DNA of 64,000 nucleotides from Gymnopilus junonius (taxonomy: Eukaryota > Basidiomycota > Agaricomycetes > Agaricales > Galerinaceae), in assembly GCA_015501075.1 (NCBI GenBank), contig JADNYJ010000008.1:1-64000 (forward strand), in the 5' to 3' direction. The notes beneath the pieces were generated by a model. The model saw nothing but the letters and a program-made list of their open reading frames with translations, had not been told where the DNA came from and searched no databases. A program made the translations under genes and the position numbers. Shown in pieces: positions 1 to 9,351 of this stretch. Position 1 is the stretch's first letter. Each line of letters starts with the position of its first letter.

Positions 1-337
1 TTGTACGTTTCCAGTTCTCCGGGGTGTCCTGCGGTGACCGAGTCATGGTACATCGCGACGATTTTCCTGCGTAGTTCCTGGTCATCGGGAATATAGTTCT
101 TTTTCTTGTAAAAGATCAATTCGCCGATGCCTTCCATCTGCATTGTTTCCCAGTCATCTAAGTCTTTTGCAAGACTTCGAGGTCCTTCTTGAGTGAGAAG
201 TTTTAATGCGTCCACTACGTCTTTGTCCTGTTTCCTGATTGGGCGATTTCCCATTTGGAGATCAGCATCAATCAAATTTATAAATAGACTCTCCAGAAGG
301 AGAATCTTATCTTCGTTGTCATGATCCTCATCGGGGA
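1..337 (-). pseudogene. Gypsy pol: RNase H-integrase linker and integrase zinc-binding start, partial
   Basis: The minus-strand translation runs to the window edge. It contains an acidic linker followed by a segment ending YHDSVTAGHPGELETY, which matches the HxxxxxGHPG start of the H2C2 zinc-binding domain of gypsy integrases. The frame that joins it to the RNase H segment has a TGA close to 350. The catalytic integrase core would lie to the left of the window and is not visible. Confidence 0.75.
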
Positions 338-1790
338 TCATGTCCGGTCTTCATGAGAGGGCATCCGATTGTACCATTTTGCTTCCGGGGAGGTGGACCA
401 GTTGTATATCGTATTCCGAGAGGAAAGAGACCATCTTGCTTGGCGTCTATTCAGTTTTTGAGTACTTCTAAAGTACGTCAAATTCTTGTGATCGGAATAG
501 ATGATCATTGTGAATGTCGATCCTTGAATGTAGTGTCTCCATTCTTTGAGGGATCGGATCATTGCCAATAGTTCTCTGTCATAAATCTCGTAGTTTCTCT
601 CAGTGGGAGAGAACGTCTTCGAGATGAATGCCACTGGGTGTCGGTCTCCATTACTGTCGAGTTGTGTCAAAACTGCTCCAGATGCGTATTTTGATGGTCG
701 CATTCTATCTGGAATTGTTTCGCAGTGTCTGGCATGGTCAAGACGGGTTCTTCAGTGAATTTCCGTTTCAGCAGTTCGAATGATTTCTTGGCGTCTTCAT
801 TCCATTCGAAGCTGCGGTCTTTTTTCAACAGCTCGTTAAGCGCGTGAGCTATTTCCGAGTATTTTCGAATAAATCTTCTGTAAAAGTTTCCAAATCCTAG
901 GAAGGATCGGACCTGTTTTACGTTCTTCGGTTCCGGCCAGTCAGCTATACCGCTGAGTTTGGAAGGGTCCATCGATATTTTTCCTTCTTGGATGATCATT
1001 CCAAGATAGTCAATTTTCATTTGGGCAAACGCGCATTTTTCCGGTTTCAAATACAAGTCATTGTCCTGAAGTATTTGAAGTACTTCCTTCGTTATCTGTT
1101 CCAGTTTCTTCTTATCTTTGTGAAGATGAGAATATCGTCCATGTAGATGATAACGAATCCTTGGTGGACGACGTCTTTAAACATCGAGTCCATCATTGAC
1201 TGGAAGGTCGCCGGGGAATTGCACATGCCAAAGAACATGACGTTGGTTCGAATAGTCCCTTGTTCATTTTGAATGCCGCTTTCCATTGGTCGCCGTCCTT
1301 GATCCGAATGTTGTTATAACCCCATCGGACATCAAGTTTAGTGAAATACTTGGCTCCTTTGAGTTTATCCATGAGTTCGGGATCAGAGGGAGGGGATAGG
1401 CGTTCTTGACTGTCCATTCATTCAGGTACCGGTAGTCTTGCAGGGTCGAAGCTTCCCATCCTTTTTAGATACGAAAAAGAAGGGGGAAGCCATAGGCGAT
1501 TTAGACGGTCGAATATATCCTTTCTTCAGGTTTTCTTCCAGGAATTTGTCCAATTCGGTATCCTCAGAGGGCGTCAGAGGATACGTCTTGAAAACCTTGG
1601 TTGAAAACCTTCTTGAGTTCGATCTTATGTCCCAAGATCGAGATTCAGGGAATCGGTTGGCGGTGTCCTTATCGAAGATGTCCAGTATTCGTGGTATTCC
1701 GGTGGGATCATTTCCTTGAGCGTTTTCTTCCTTCTTCACATCATGCTTCTGAGCGAAGATTTGTGAGGAAGTCAGTTTCGCTTGATCCAA
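338..1790 (-). pseudogene. Gypsy pol: reverse transcriptase and RNase H, frame-broken
   Basis: Reverse transcriptase is recognised by the catalytic box IIYMDDILIF (near 1110-1140), by the finger/palm segment [14 protein letters not shown] (near 1340) and by RT-typical segments such as YLGMIIQEGKISMDPSK and VRSFLGFGNFYRRFI. RNase H follows (338-703), with [25 protein letters not shown] and [10 protein letters not shown] carrying the expected E and D positions. The domain is spread over at least four reading frames with overlaps, so it cannot encode an intact enzyme as assembled. Confidence 0.85.
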
Positions 1791-2092
1791 ATTTCATTGT
1801 CGTCCTCAGGGATGTTCCAGATCTCCTTGTTTCCGGAAGGGGTTCATTACCTAAAAAGGAAATGATTAAATCCGAAGAGTCGTCCATTGATTGACTTGTT
1901 GGATTTCCTCATCGGGTACTTCTTCTATTTGGGAAGTAGTACTAATCTCCCTGTTGAGTTTGACGTGTCCATTTTTCCAGTTGATGTCCGGGTTGTTTTC
2001 TTCGAACCAGGGAAAACCAAGAATAATCTTTTGTTTTCCTAGGCCGGTGACCAGTAATCGTTCCGTTCGGGGTTGTCCATCGATGTCGAGCT

Positions 2093-2593
2093 TTAGATCG
2101 ACGTAGCGCTTGATGGTTCCCTTTTTGTTCGGGTTCCGTCTACGTTGAAGACTCGAATTTCCTTTTCCAGTGCCTTTGTTACCAGGTTGTGTTTCTTCGT
2201 GAAGTTCTGGTCAATGAACTTCCCTTTTGCTCCAGTGTCTCCTAGAGCGGATCCAACGATTTTCGTTCTGTTCTCGGTCTCGAATGAAAAGGGCAATTGG
2301 AGCGATTTATTTTCAATTCGAGCCGAGACTACAGAATAAATATCTAGAGAAGGAGTTGCATACGTTGGTCTCATGCATCTCCTTATTGAAAACCCTCTTG
2401 GTCTCCCATCTCGTACACTTCTTCGCGTTCTTCTTCGGTCAGGTCCTGCATGAGGGACCTGATGTGCGCATGGAGCGCTCTTCCCTTGAGGGGGTTCTTC
2501 TTGGCGGAGGGTTCCTCCTGTTCTTGCCCTTCTCGGGCAGTCTCTTGAGACATGCCCGGGCTTCTTGCATCGGAAGCAGAGCCCCTTTCTCAT
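2093..2593 (-). pseudogene. Gypsy gag-pol: CCHC zinc knuckle and protease-like region
   Basis: The segment begins with LCFRCKKPGHVSRDCP, a CX2CX4HX4C zinc knuckle typical of retroelement nucleocapsid. About 100 residues further on is a short ALGDTGAKGKFID segment, which resembles the retropepsin active-site loop. The usual D[ST]GA appears as DTGA. The frame then changes before the RT segment. This order (knuckle, then protease, then RT) fits Ty3/gypsy elements of basidiomycetes. Confidence 0.7.
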
Positions 2594-3451
2594 GAGCTCG
2601 CTTCATTCTTCCTGGGTCATGCGTTGACGTCAATCTTGTCAACGTCCATGGCGTTCGGGTCTCGGTGGTTTGTTCGGGGCGCGCATGGTAGTGCGGGGCG
2701 GGTTTCCTCTGGCTATATTAGCCCACCAAGTCTTTCGTTCGTTCGGCGCCTGGGTGGTGGTCCTGCCCAAAAGGCATGCTAAATTTGTTCGATGGGTGTC
2801 ATACTCGACTGCCTTCCTCTGCCAGGCAGCGAGTGGTAGGAAGTATGTCGAGTCCCATAATCTTCTCTTGAAGCCAATTGTTCAAGGCGTTCATATAGTA
2901 GTCGATCAAGAGCTCTCATTCCCGGTAGTGGGAATCTTGGCAGTCTTCACCAGTTCATTGAACTTGGTGTTCAATTCGGCGGCTGAAGCTTTTCCCTGCT
3001 TCAGGTTTCGGAGTTCAAAGAATGCTTGGTCCTTTGTCTCAGTCGGTTTGAAGGCTTCGTTAAAAGCCCTTTCAAATCTAAGGTCGAACCGTAGTTTTTG
3101 GTGATAGCTCCGGTTGGTACGCCTGCGGCGTTCTTGACCTCTTCAGTGTGGTCTTCTCTCCAAGCCTTCTTCCAGGCTTCTGCTTCTCCCCCTTTGAGAA
3201 GTCCAAGGGTAAATACGATTTTCTTGGCGTCGGTGTTGTAAAGGTCGCCATTCAATTCGAAATAGTCACCCAAGTCTTGGACGAAGGTTTTGACCTTGGA
3301 GCGGTCTCCGGAGAAAGGCGTAGGAATGATTCCTATTCCTTTTCCGTTGGGGGAGGTGGGAGCGGGGGGTGGTGTCAGAGGTTCCTTCTGGCATTTCGGG
3401 TTCGTTCGTTGGGTAAAAGACGGGCTGAAATCTGAGTAGGGTATCTAGCAA
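2594..3451 (-). pseudogene. Gypsy gag (capsid-like) region, frame-broken
   Basis: Minus-strand segments at 3001-3273 and 3266-3451 read as a gag capsid. They include FELNGDLYNTDAKKIVFTLG and GGEAEAWKKAW, the 'total number of interactions, then GGxAxxW' pattern common in fungal gypsy gag proteins. They lie between the zinc knuckle and the LTR, as expected. The two segments overlap in different frames at about 3270. The start codon was not determined. Confidence 0.65.
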
Positions 3452-3695
3452 AGATTCAAAGTCAGGTCGTAATATGCCAGGTTCTTGGACGGTAGATCCA
3501 AGAAAGTCGATCGGGTTAGAGGAGATTCGTCTCCTTCAGGTGGTGTTTCAAAGTTGTCGGACGCCCTGCGTCAGAGGTTCGGTCGGTGTTCGGGTCAGAG
3601 AATTCTTCGTCACTAAAGTAGCGGCGAATCGTCCTCTTCTTCGAGCCGTAATGTCGGCGGATAACGCTTGCTAGGCAGAAGCGTTGATTGAGGTA

Positions 3696-3708
3696 GTAGC
3701 TTGTTCTT
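3696..3708 (-). promoter_or_regulatory. Primer-binding site, self-priming (Tf1/sushi) type
   Basis: On the minus strand the sequence AAGAACAAGCTAC starts one base inside the LTR edge. It is the exact 13-nt reverse complement of GTAGCTTGTTCTT at 3880-3868 of the minus strand, inside the LTR and about 25 nt downstream of a TATA box, where the transcript should start. In Tf1-like elements the first bases of the RNA anneal to the PBS and serve as primer. I did not see an obvious tRNA-3'-end match at this place. Confidence 0.7.
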
Positions 3709-3973
3709 TTGTTATGACTTGATGACAGAACCTAATCTGATAAGATAAGGTCTGGCGTAGTAGTCGTAGAGGTCGTTCGATGAAGTCCGCTAAGGTATTG
3801 TCTTCGACAGAAGAATGCCTTAGTGGTTCAAGTTCATCTCAGTTGTTACAAGAGATGTTAGATTCTCAAGAACAAGCTACAGTACATCGTAGTCTAGCTA
3901 CTGTTTATATACTTATTTGTGTGTGATAATAATATAATGAAACGAAGGTAAAACAAGGGGAATCGGAAAGGAG

Positions 3974-4008
3974 TGATCATCATCGGGGCGGTACAGGGAT
4001 GATGATCA
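3974..4008. repeat. Palindrome 1 in LTR U3
   Basis: TGATCATCATC and GATGATGATCA form an 11-bp perfect inverted repeat around a 13-base loop. It is followed by AAAAGGG, and the next palindrome is followed by almost the same tail (AAAAGGA). Confidence 0.85.
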
Positions 4009-4046
4009 AAAGGGAAAGATTGTCCTCATACGTGTAAGAAAGTGAA

Positions 4047-4074
4047 TGATCATCTTTGCGAGCAAAGATGATCA
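4047..4074. repeat. Palindrome 2 at the LTR terminus
   Basis: A 28-bp near-perfect palindrome has 13-bp arms (TGATCATCTTTGC and its complement) around a 2-base centre. Its outer end is the proposed 5' terminus of the LTR. It shares the TGATCATC core with palindrome 1, so U3 holds a tandem pair of related hairpins. Confidence 0.85.
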
Positions 4075-5098
4075 AAAGGAAACTATAAATAATAAATTGT
4101 CCGATAATTGATAGCAAGAAACAAAGTGGGGCATGCGATAAGATAAGGAAAAGAGAAACGTAACAGATGCCAGGAAGGTTTGTCCCAGTCTTCGTATCTC
4201 AGTTTCTGCTTGGGCTGATAAGCTTGATACCACCTGGTTAATGGTTGATGGCACAACCAATATGCCCATGTGGGCCAGCAGTTCTTGGACAGTTTCCGGT
4301 GCATTGCAAGAGTGCAAAAATACACCAACCACACTTTGCAGAGTGTTGCACTGTTTATTCGAGCTGTGCATCATCACGCTCAGGCAGAGGACTTGCTTCT
4401 GGACAGTTTATTCAGTAGGCTGTCTTCATTAGTAAAAATAAAGGGCACTTACAATTCTCTTCAAAGCATCAAATTGTTCTTTGACCTGCTCCTCTGTGTT
4501 TTCTGGTTCGTCTTCATCCTCGTGAGTGAGCTGGATCTCATCACTTCCAAATTCTTGAAAGTACTCATCAACATCATCATCTGCCGCTGCACTGACATCT
4601 TCCATCGCAATATCGCCATCGCTTCTTTCCTTGGTCAGTTTCTCTTTTTTTTTTCACCCTGTTTCGTACCCATGCACGTTGGTAGTTGATTCGTGGGTCT
4701 GCTGCAAGCAATGAGCCAAAAAGGTCCCAAAGATCAGGTGCAATGGTCTGCATTCTTTGAGCCAAATCTTCAATGCTAAAATTCCGAAGTTGTTCTTCAG
4801 TCATGTTTTTTGTAAAGAAATGAAAGCCATTCTTCTTATCAATCAAGCATTGCATCTGGAACTGATAAATCTCTTGAACAAATGATTGAGTCCAGCTCAA
4901 CATCATGTTGTGAGTACGTTCCGCATTGATGAGAGTACGAGCAATTCCAGAAGGATCATTGACAAGAGATATTGTGATGTTGTGATCACTATACTCTGGA
5001 TAGATGAGGAGAGCTTCTAGGAGGCTGCCGATATCGATATTTGCATGCTTGAAGGCACAGAGAACATCATTGACTGCAGAGCGATGAGGGAGAGGCAT
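4075..5098 (-). pseudogene. DUF6589-like gene, truncated by the LTR insertion
   Basis: The start ATG at 5098 opens MPLPHRSAVNDVLCAFKHAN, and coding continues through a conserved-looking N-terminal part. After a putative intron a second exon reads LQSVVGVFLHSCNAPETVQE and then LLAHMGILVVPSTINQVVSS. I recall this pattern from the large DUF6589 family of Agaricomycetes (no search was run). An 82-nt GT-AG intron is predicted at 4083-4164, after which only 8 coding bases remain before the LTR. The frame is also broken in a run of ten T at 4645-4654; beyond it an acidic segment (AADDDVDEYFQEFGSDE) continues in another frame. The gene is therefore a 5' fragment. A second copy of its 5' end lies inverted at 6921. 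Confidence 0.65.
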
Positions 5099-5570
5099 TG
5101 TGGGATGTTAATCCAATAATTCTTTCAAGTATTAAGTTCCTTCCCCTGTATTTATGCAAATTAGGTGTGAGTTTTCTTTAATAATGTGTCTACCATTACT
5201 GGTTACCATAATTATAGTGTGAATGAGCAGGAGAGCCATATTTTTGCATACAATTAGGTGAACCCATTCACTTGCACTCATTACAATAACACCATGGGAA
5301 GGTTACCTTGCATGTTTCTCACTTATTCAAGCAGCATAATTGCTAATTGTGCCAATTGTATTTATATTTAACTGTTTGAACAAGTGGCATGGCTAAATTG
5401 ACACAAGGAAAGGGGTTTACCTCCTAATTGTAGTGGACAAGAGGGGAAATTCAGCAGTTCTAAATTGGGCATGATTCGGATGATGCGCCTTTGCATCACA
5501 TGCTGTAAAAAAACCTTTGATGGTTGCCCACGCAGATCACGTGAATCTATAAAATGCCAGCCTCTATATC
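5020..5570. repeat. Left arm of a large inverted duplication
   Basis: This arm covers the first ~80 coding bases and the ~480-bp upstream region of the DUF6589-like gene. It recurs in inverted orientation at 6461-7000 with scattered mismatches. Shared tracts include the upstream stretch around CACCATGGGAAGGTTACCTT and the AAAATGCCAGCCTCTATATC end. Confidence 0.85.
5503..5570 (+). repeat. Half copy of a 200-bp MITE-like unit
   Basis: The copy starts CTGTAAAAAAACC and ends CCAGCCTCTATATC. It matches one third of the complete units at 6330-6528 and 7002-7201. It stops abruptly where the palindrome-rich unit at 5571 begins. Confidence 0.7.
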
Positions 5571-5783
5571 CACTGCTGGCATCAACCTCTGTTTCTTTGG
5601 GAAACAGCATGAAAGAAACACGTCACCTGATTTCTTTTAGGTGTTTCCCAAGAAACCAGCATTCGGCCTTGCCTAATTTGGTATGGCCAACCGGTGTTTC
5701 TCAAGAAAACAGTGGAAAAAAAGTCATATAATGTGTTTCCCCGGTACTGTTTCCTCAAGAAACACTACTCAGTGCCAGCAGTG
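5571..5783. repeat. Palindrome-rich unit, left copy
   Basis: The ~213-bp unit is bounded by CACTGCTGGC and its complement GCCAGCAGTG. Inside are four spaced boxes of the form GTTTC-N4/5-GAAAC, for example GTTTCCCAAGAAAC and GTTTCCTCAAGAAAC. The whole unit recurs inverted at 6119-6330. Confidence 0.8.
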
Positions 5784-6118
5784 GTTGAAGGCCAGTAAAA
5801 AGTCTTCTAGAGAAGAATACATTCTCAATGCCAATATATGAGCAAGGACCGGTTGCTGCAGCAGAAGAGAACAAGGAAGAAAAGGCAGTCACCAGACCGA
5901 GGACTTGGGACGTCAGTCGAACCATGGTGTATGAAAATTTGAAAATCTCCTGGCGAGGCGTGGTCCAAAGGTTGATGTTCAATGCGTATTTCATAGTCGA
6001 TGACTCGAGGTTGATAAAATCCCGACCCTCTCGGTAACCAAACCACGTGTGAATGTCAGAAAACAAGTTCTTTGCTCTGAGAAATGGTGCACGCTGCCAG
6101 TGCACCAGAGTGTCCCTA
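5784..6118. other. Single-copy spacer of the fold-back structure
   Basis: About 335 bp lie between the two inverted arms. Short open frames on both strands (up to ~73 codons) look like nothing I recognise and have no gene-like continuation. No transposase is seen, so if the structure moved it would need a protein from elsewhere. Confidence 0.5.
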
Positions 6119-6330
6119 CACTGCTGGCACTGAGTAGTGTTTCTTGAGGAAACAGTACTTAGGAAACACGTCTTATGACTTTTTTTCCACTGTTTTCTTG
6201 AGAAACACCGGTCGGCCATACCAAATTAGGCAAGGCCGAATGCTGGTTATCTTGAGAAACACCTAAAAGAAATCAGGTGACGTGTTTCTTTCATGCTGTT
6301 TCCCAAAGAAACAGAGGTTGGTGTCAGCAC
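6119..6330. repeat. Palindrome-rich unit, right (inverted) copy
   Basis: This is the inverted counterpart of 5571-5783. It starts CACTGCTGGCACTGAG and ends near GAGGTTGGTGTCAGCAC, with the same GTTTC...GAAAC boxes (for example GTTTCTTGAGGAAAC). Small differences from the left copy show the two arms have aged separately. Confidence 0.8.
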
Positions 6331-6528
6331 AGGCTCCTAAAACCAGCCTCTAGTATCACTCACAAGAGCTTCATATGAGAGCGGGACGCATGTGTTTCAT
6401 CAGAGAGCAAACACGGTCAAATATTTTGATGTACAAACAAAGCTAAGAGCTCAAGCTCGCGATATAGAGGCTGGCATTTTATAGATTCACGTGATCTGCG
6501 TGGGCAACCGTCAAGGTTTTTTTTACAG
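6330..6528 (-). mobile_element. MITE-like unit, complete copy 1
   Basis: The 199-bp unit has ends CAGGCTCCTAAAACC and GGTTTTTTTTACAG and no coding capacity. It carries subterminal inverted motifs CCAGCCTCTAGTATC and GATATAGAGGCTGG. It is repeated, inverted and almost full length, at 7002-7201. Size, multiple copies and lack of coding suggest a non-autonomous DNA element. No clear target duplication was found. Confidence 0.6.
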
Positions 6529-7000
6529 TGTGACACGCAGGCGTGTCACCAGAACCACACCCAATTTGGAACTGCTGAATTTCCCCCTACAATTAGGAGG
6601 TAAACCCCTTTCCTCATGTCGATTTAGCCATGCTGTTTGTTCAAACAGTTAAAGATAAATACAATTGGCACAATTAGCAATTATGCTGCTTGAATAAGTG
6701 AGAAACATGCAAGGTAACCTTCCCATGGTGTTATTGTAATGAGTGCAAGTGAATGGGTTCACCTAATTGTACACAAAAATATGGCTCTCCTGCTCATTCA
6801 CACTAGAATTATGGTAACAGTAATGGTAGACACATTATTAAAGAAAACTCCCACCTAATTTGCATAAATACAGGGGAAGGAACTTAATACTTGAAAGAAT
6901 TATTGGATTAACAGCCCACAATGCCTCTCCCTTGTCGCTCTGCAGTCAATGATGTTCTCCATGCCTCCGAGCATGCGAGCATCAATATCGGCGGCCTCCT
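6461..7000. repeat. Right arm of the large inverted duplication
   Basis: This arm is the inverted partner of 5020-5570. It holds a near copy of the DUF6589-like upstream region followed by the first codons of the gene on the plus strand. Compared with the left arm it has a small extra segment (about 6529-6545, TGTGACACGCAGGCGTGTCA, itself near-palindromic). Confidence 0.85.
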
Positions 7001-7001
7001 G
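6921..7001 (+). pseudogene. DUF6589-like 5' fragment, second copy
   Basis: The plus-strand ATG at 6921 opens MPLPCRSAVNDVLHASEHAS, which is clearly the same protein start as the minus-strand copy at 5098. After 27 codons the coding sequence is cut by the MITE-like unit at 7002. Only the 5' end survives. Confidence 0.75.
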
Positions 7002-7201
7002 CTGTAAAAAAAAACCTTGACGGTTGCCCATGAAGATCACGTGAATCTATAAAATGCCAGCCTCTATATCGCGAGCTTGAGCTCTTAGCTTTGTTTGTAC
7101 ATCAAAATATTTGACCGTGTTTGCTCTCTGATGAAACACATGCATCCCGCTCTCATATGAAGCTCTTGCGAGCGATACTAGAGGCTGGTTTTAGGAGCCT
7201 G
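7002..7201 (+). mobile_element. MITE-like unit, complete copy 2
   Basis: The 200-bp unit starts CTGTAAAAAAAAACC and ends GGTTTTAGGAGCCTG. It is the inverted counterpart of copy 1 and interrupts the second DUF6589-like fragment. The bases between 7202 and 7496 are AT-rich and hold nothing I recognise. Confidence 0.6.
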
Positions 7202-7496
7202 AGGCATACCCGGACCGTTGTGTCGTCCGCGATGATGGCCGCCTGGTTGGCATGCATCCGCCAGACTGGAGGCCGACAGAGAATATAATACTCTTTACAG
7301 AAAATCCAGCGCGTAGTTTATTTGCTGACCTCAAACATATAGGAACTGAAGTGAATGGCGCAATATGAATATTTGGAGCTGCAAATCTACTGCCGTAATT
7401 CTATCGCTTGCCGCTCTCCGTCTTGCGCAAGATTTGGTTTTGGACGACAAGCAAAAGGGCGTATAAAGTTTCTACGCGCTAGTAATACCATGTAAA

Positions 7497-8935
7497 TCAG
7501 TGAATGAGCGGATCATGCGGCAAAAGACCGGTCCTTACAGGTACATCGACATTATGTTCCTTTGCCATCCGTACCACTTCTCCTAGAATGACCTCAACTT
7601 CGATAGGTTGTCCTTTTCGCGCATCGAGAAGCATGCTTGGAACATGTGTACTGTCTGCTTTTACATGTAACTTGCGGGTATTTTCAATTGTACTTTGTAC
7701 AAGTGAAGATGGCAGACCATCCGGGGTATCAGGATAGCCAAGCGCCCTGCCTGGAGGTCAACAAGTAATTAACGTGCGATTCCAATCGCGGATTATGGTT
7801 GAAAGTACCTAGTGAGATTAGCTCTTCTAATATTGCCTTCAGTGTAGTAACAGTGTATGAGGATATGAGGTCGGCTGTCGCTGGATAGACAAACGGCTCA
7901 TATGTAACGGAAGGATCTTCAGGAGGCGGTCGGAAGATAGCAGGAAGAGTATAACTGTTATTATCACCGCCCTGTAAATAAGAATGTTTGACAAGGGGAA
8001 AATGAAAGCTGACGCACCCAGTAAGCGTCGCAGACGCAGAGAAAGCAACGTTCCAGAAATTCTTGTTGAATTTCATCCGCTGAACTTCGGTTAAAACTGT
8101 GACCGTGCTTCCTCCTGCCTGGAGTAAATCCCCAAAATCATGTAATAAAACAGACTCTTCCGCCGTGTTTACAGTAGTTGTACGGTCACCATGCCTATAG
8201 ACACCAAGGGCAACACGGTCCTACAGGACAATGCCATTGAGAAAGCGTAAGGATCAATTGCAAAAGTGGACACACAAAGTCGTTGTGCTCCACAATATTG
8301 GGTGCCTGGAGATTTGTTCCAATCCAGACAGCAGTGCTGATGATTCGAGGTTCGCCTTTAGAAAGGGTTTTCAAAACATTATACAAATCAACTTCAACAT
8401 TGAGACCGTTCTGTAGAAGAACGTAAGTTGCCTGATGAAATTTTGCATTGTAATCTGACGAAAGAAGAGGTGCCAGGATCTGAGAGGTCTCGACAACGTC
8501 CGGAATTGCCTTAGTAGTGACAACGACGTAGTCGTAAGGTCTGTCGGCAGCCTCCAAGACGCTATTGCAAACTAGTGAAATAGAATCGAATCGAATCGAT
8601 CATGGGTTCCCACGACAAATAGGATATCACATACGACGATCTGGTCTCCATCCGTTAATTTCTCCATATTTACGGCTTTTGAAATGAAGGCCTTCCCCTG
8701 TCAACGAATGAGCCCACTGCAAGATGTTAAGAATAAGGCTCAGTACTGTTTACAACTTCGTAGTTGCCCCGAGCCACGGCTGTTACACGAGCCAAGCCAC
8801 TCCTCTCCAGGATCAAGGAATCTAAAATTTGTGATTGAGTAGTCTAGGGAAGCGTAGAATGTTGCTTGCAGACTCACATATCGCCCCTACAGCCCCGAAT
8901 CCAACAAGAAGCACCTCTTTGACAGGTACGGACAT
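7497..8935 (-). CDS. 2-dehydropantoate 2-reductase (ketopantoate reductase, PanE/ApbA family)
   Basis: This enzyme reduces 2-dehydropantoate to pantoate with NADPH in pantothenate/CoA synthesis. The start ATG at 8935 gives MSVPVKEVLLVGFGAVGAI, with the GxGxxG dinucleotide-binding loop at residues 12-17. Later exons give DYVVVTTKAIPDVVE (the TTKA segment that follows the Rossmann core), an SxxQNG-like VLLQNGLNVE, and KFNKNFWNVAFSASATLTG, with the family's conserved active-site Lys/Asn. The last exon holds THVPSMLLDARKGQPIEVE, matching the C-terminal Ser/Asp/Glu signature. At least six short introns are inferred, and the stop TGA is at 7497. Its partner at 9352 lies upstream on the same strand. 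Some fungal members of this fold are annotated only as 6PGDH-like, so the exact substrate is inferred from the motifs. Confidence 0.85.
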
Positions 8936-9351
8936 CGTACACAAATATTTTAAGAAATTTCCAATATAATTCTTGAAGAACAACAAATGCGTCCTTGCCT
9001 TGTACAAAGAAAAGAGAAGATGGACGGTGAGGTTAAGTATATGTAGAAGTTAATCATGAACTACTTAATCATCCCAGCGGATGATCGCGCAACTCCGACG
9101 ACGGAAAGGAACTGTCCGGACTCCGGACCTTCCTTCCGTGACGTCACAAGACGATAAGCTGGAAGGTGGACGTTGACGAGGGTATCATGTACATATGTAT
9201 GTAGGCGATGTTGCTTGTTGCTTGCTTGAACCAATGCAAATCGGGCAATAGTTGCACATAATTCCACCAGCCGTCGAAAGGGTACTTGATTGGTTATTAG
9301 GAAGCAACAGTAAATATAACCCAGAAAAAAAGGGCGAGACAGCAAATATCA
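8936..9351. other. Intergenic region between ketopantoate reductase and Hikeshi genes
   Basis: About 415 bp hold no convincing gene. This is the likely promoter of the ketopantoate reductase and the 3' flank of the Hikeshi-like gene. Short minus-strand open frames here have no family resemblance. Confidence 0.5.

Larger units (their letters stand above)
1..3709 (-). mobile_element. Degenerate Ty3/gypsy LTR retrotransposon, internal region (left part off window)
   Basis: The minus strand carries, in order from right to left, a gag-like region, a CCHC zinc knuckle, an aspartic-protease-like region, reverse transcriptase, RNase H and the start of integrase. This is the Ty3/gypsy order. Reading frames switch repeatedly, at about 345, 680, 1090-1290, 1420 and 2093, so no full polyprotein survives. 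The integrase and the 3' LTR lie beyond the left edge. The 5' LTR and a self-priming type primer-binding site are at the right end. The family call is firm. Whether all frame breaks are real mutations is less sure, because other genes in the window also show single-base breaks. Confidence 0.9.
3710..4074 (-). repeat. 5' LTR of the gypsy element
   Basis: The 365-bp segment begins TGATCATC and ends CATAACA on the minus strand, giving TG...CA termini. It carries a TATA-like box (TATATAAACAG, near 3911-3901) and is followed at once by the primer-binding site. The other LTR is outside the window, so identity between LTRs and the target-site duplication cannot be checked. The outer edge is supported because a DUF6589-like reading frame stops exactly there. 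U3 contains two strong palindromes. Confidence 0.65.

Noticed and set aside
5825..6046. Open frames on both strands in the spacer of the fold-back (about 70 codons each)
   Set aside because: They overlap on opposite strands, have no family pattern and do not extend into the arms. They are most likely chance frames.
8583..8599. Three tandem copies of AATCG in an intron of the ketopantoate reductase gene
   Set aside because: Too short to be more than a chance microsatellite.
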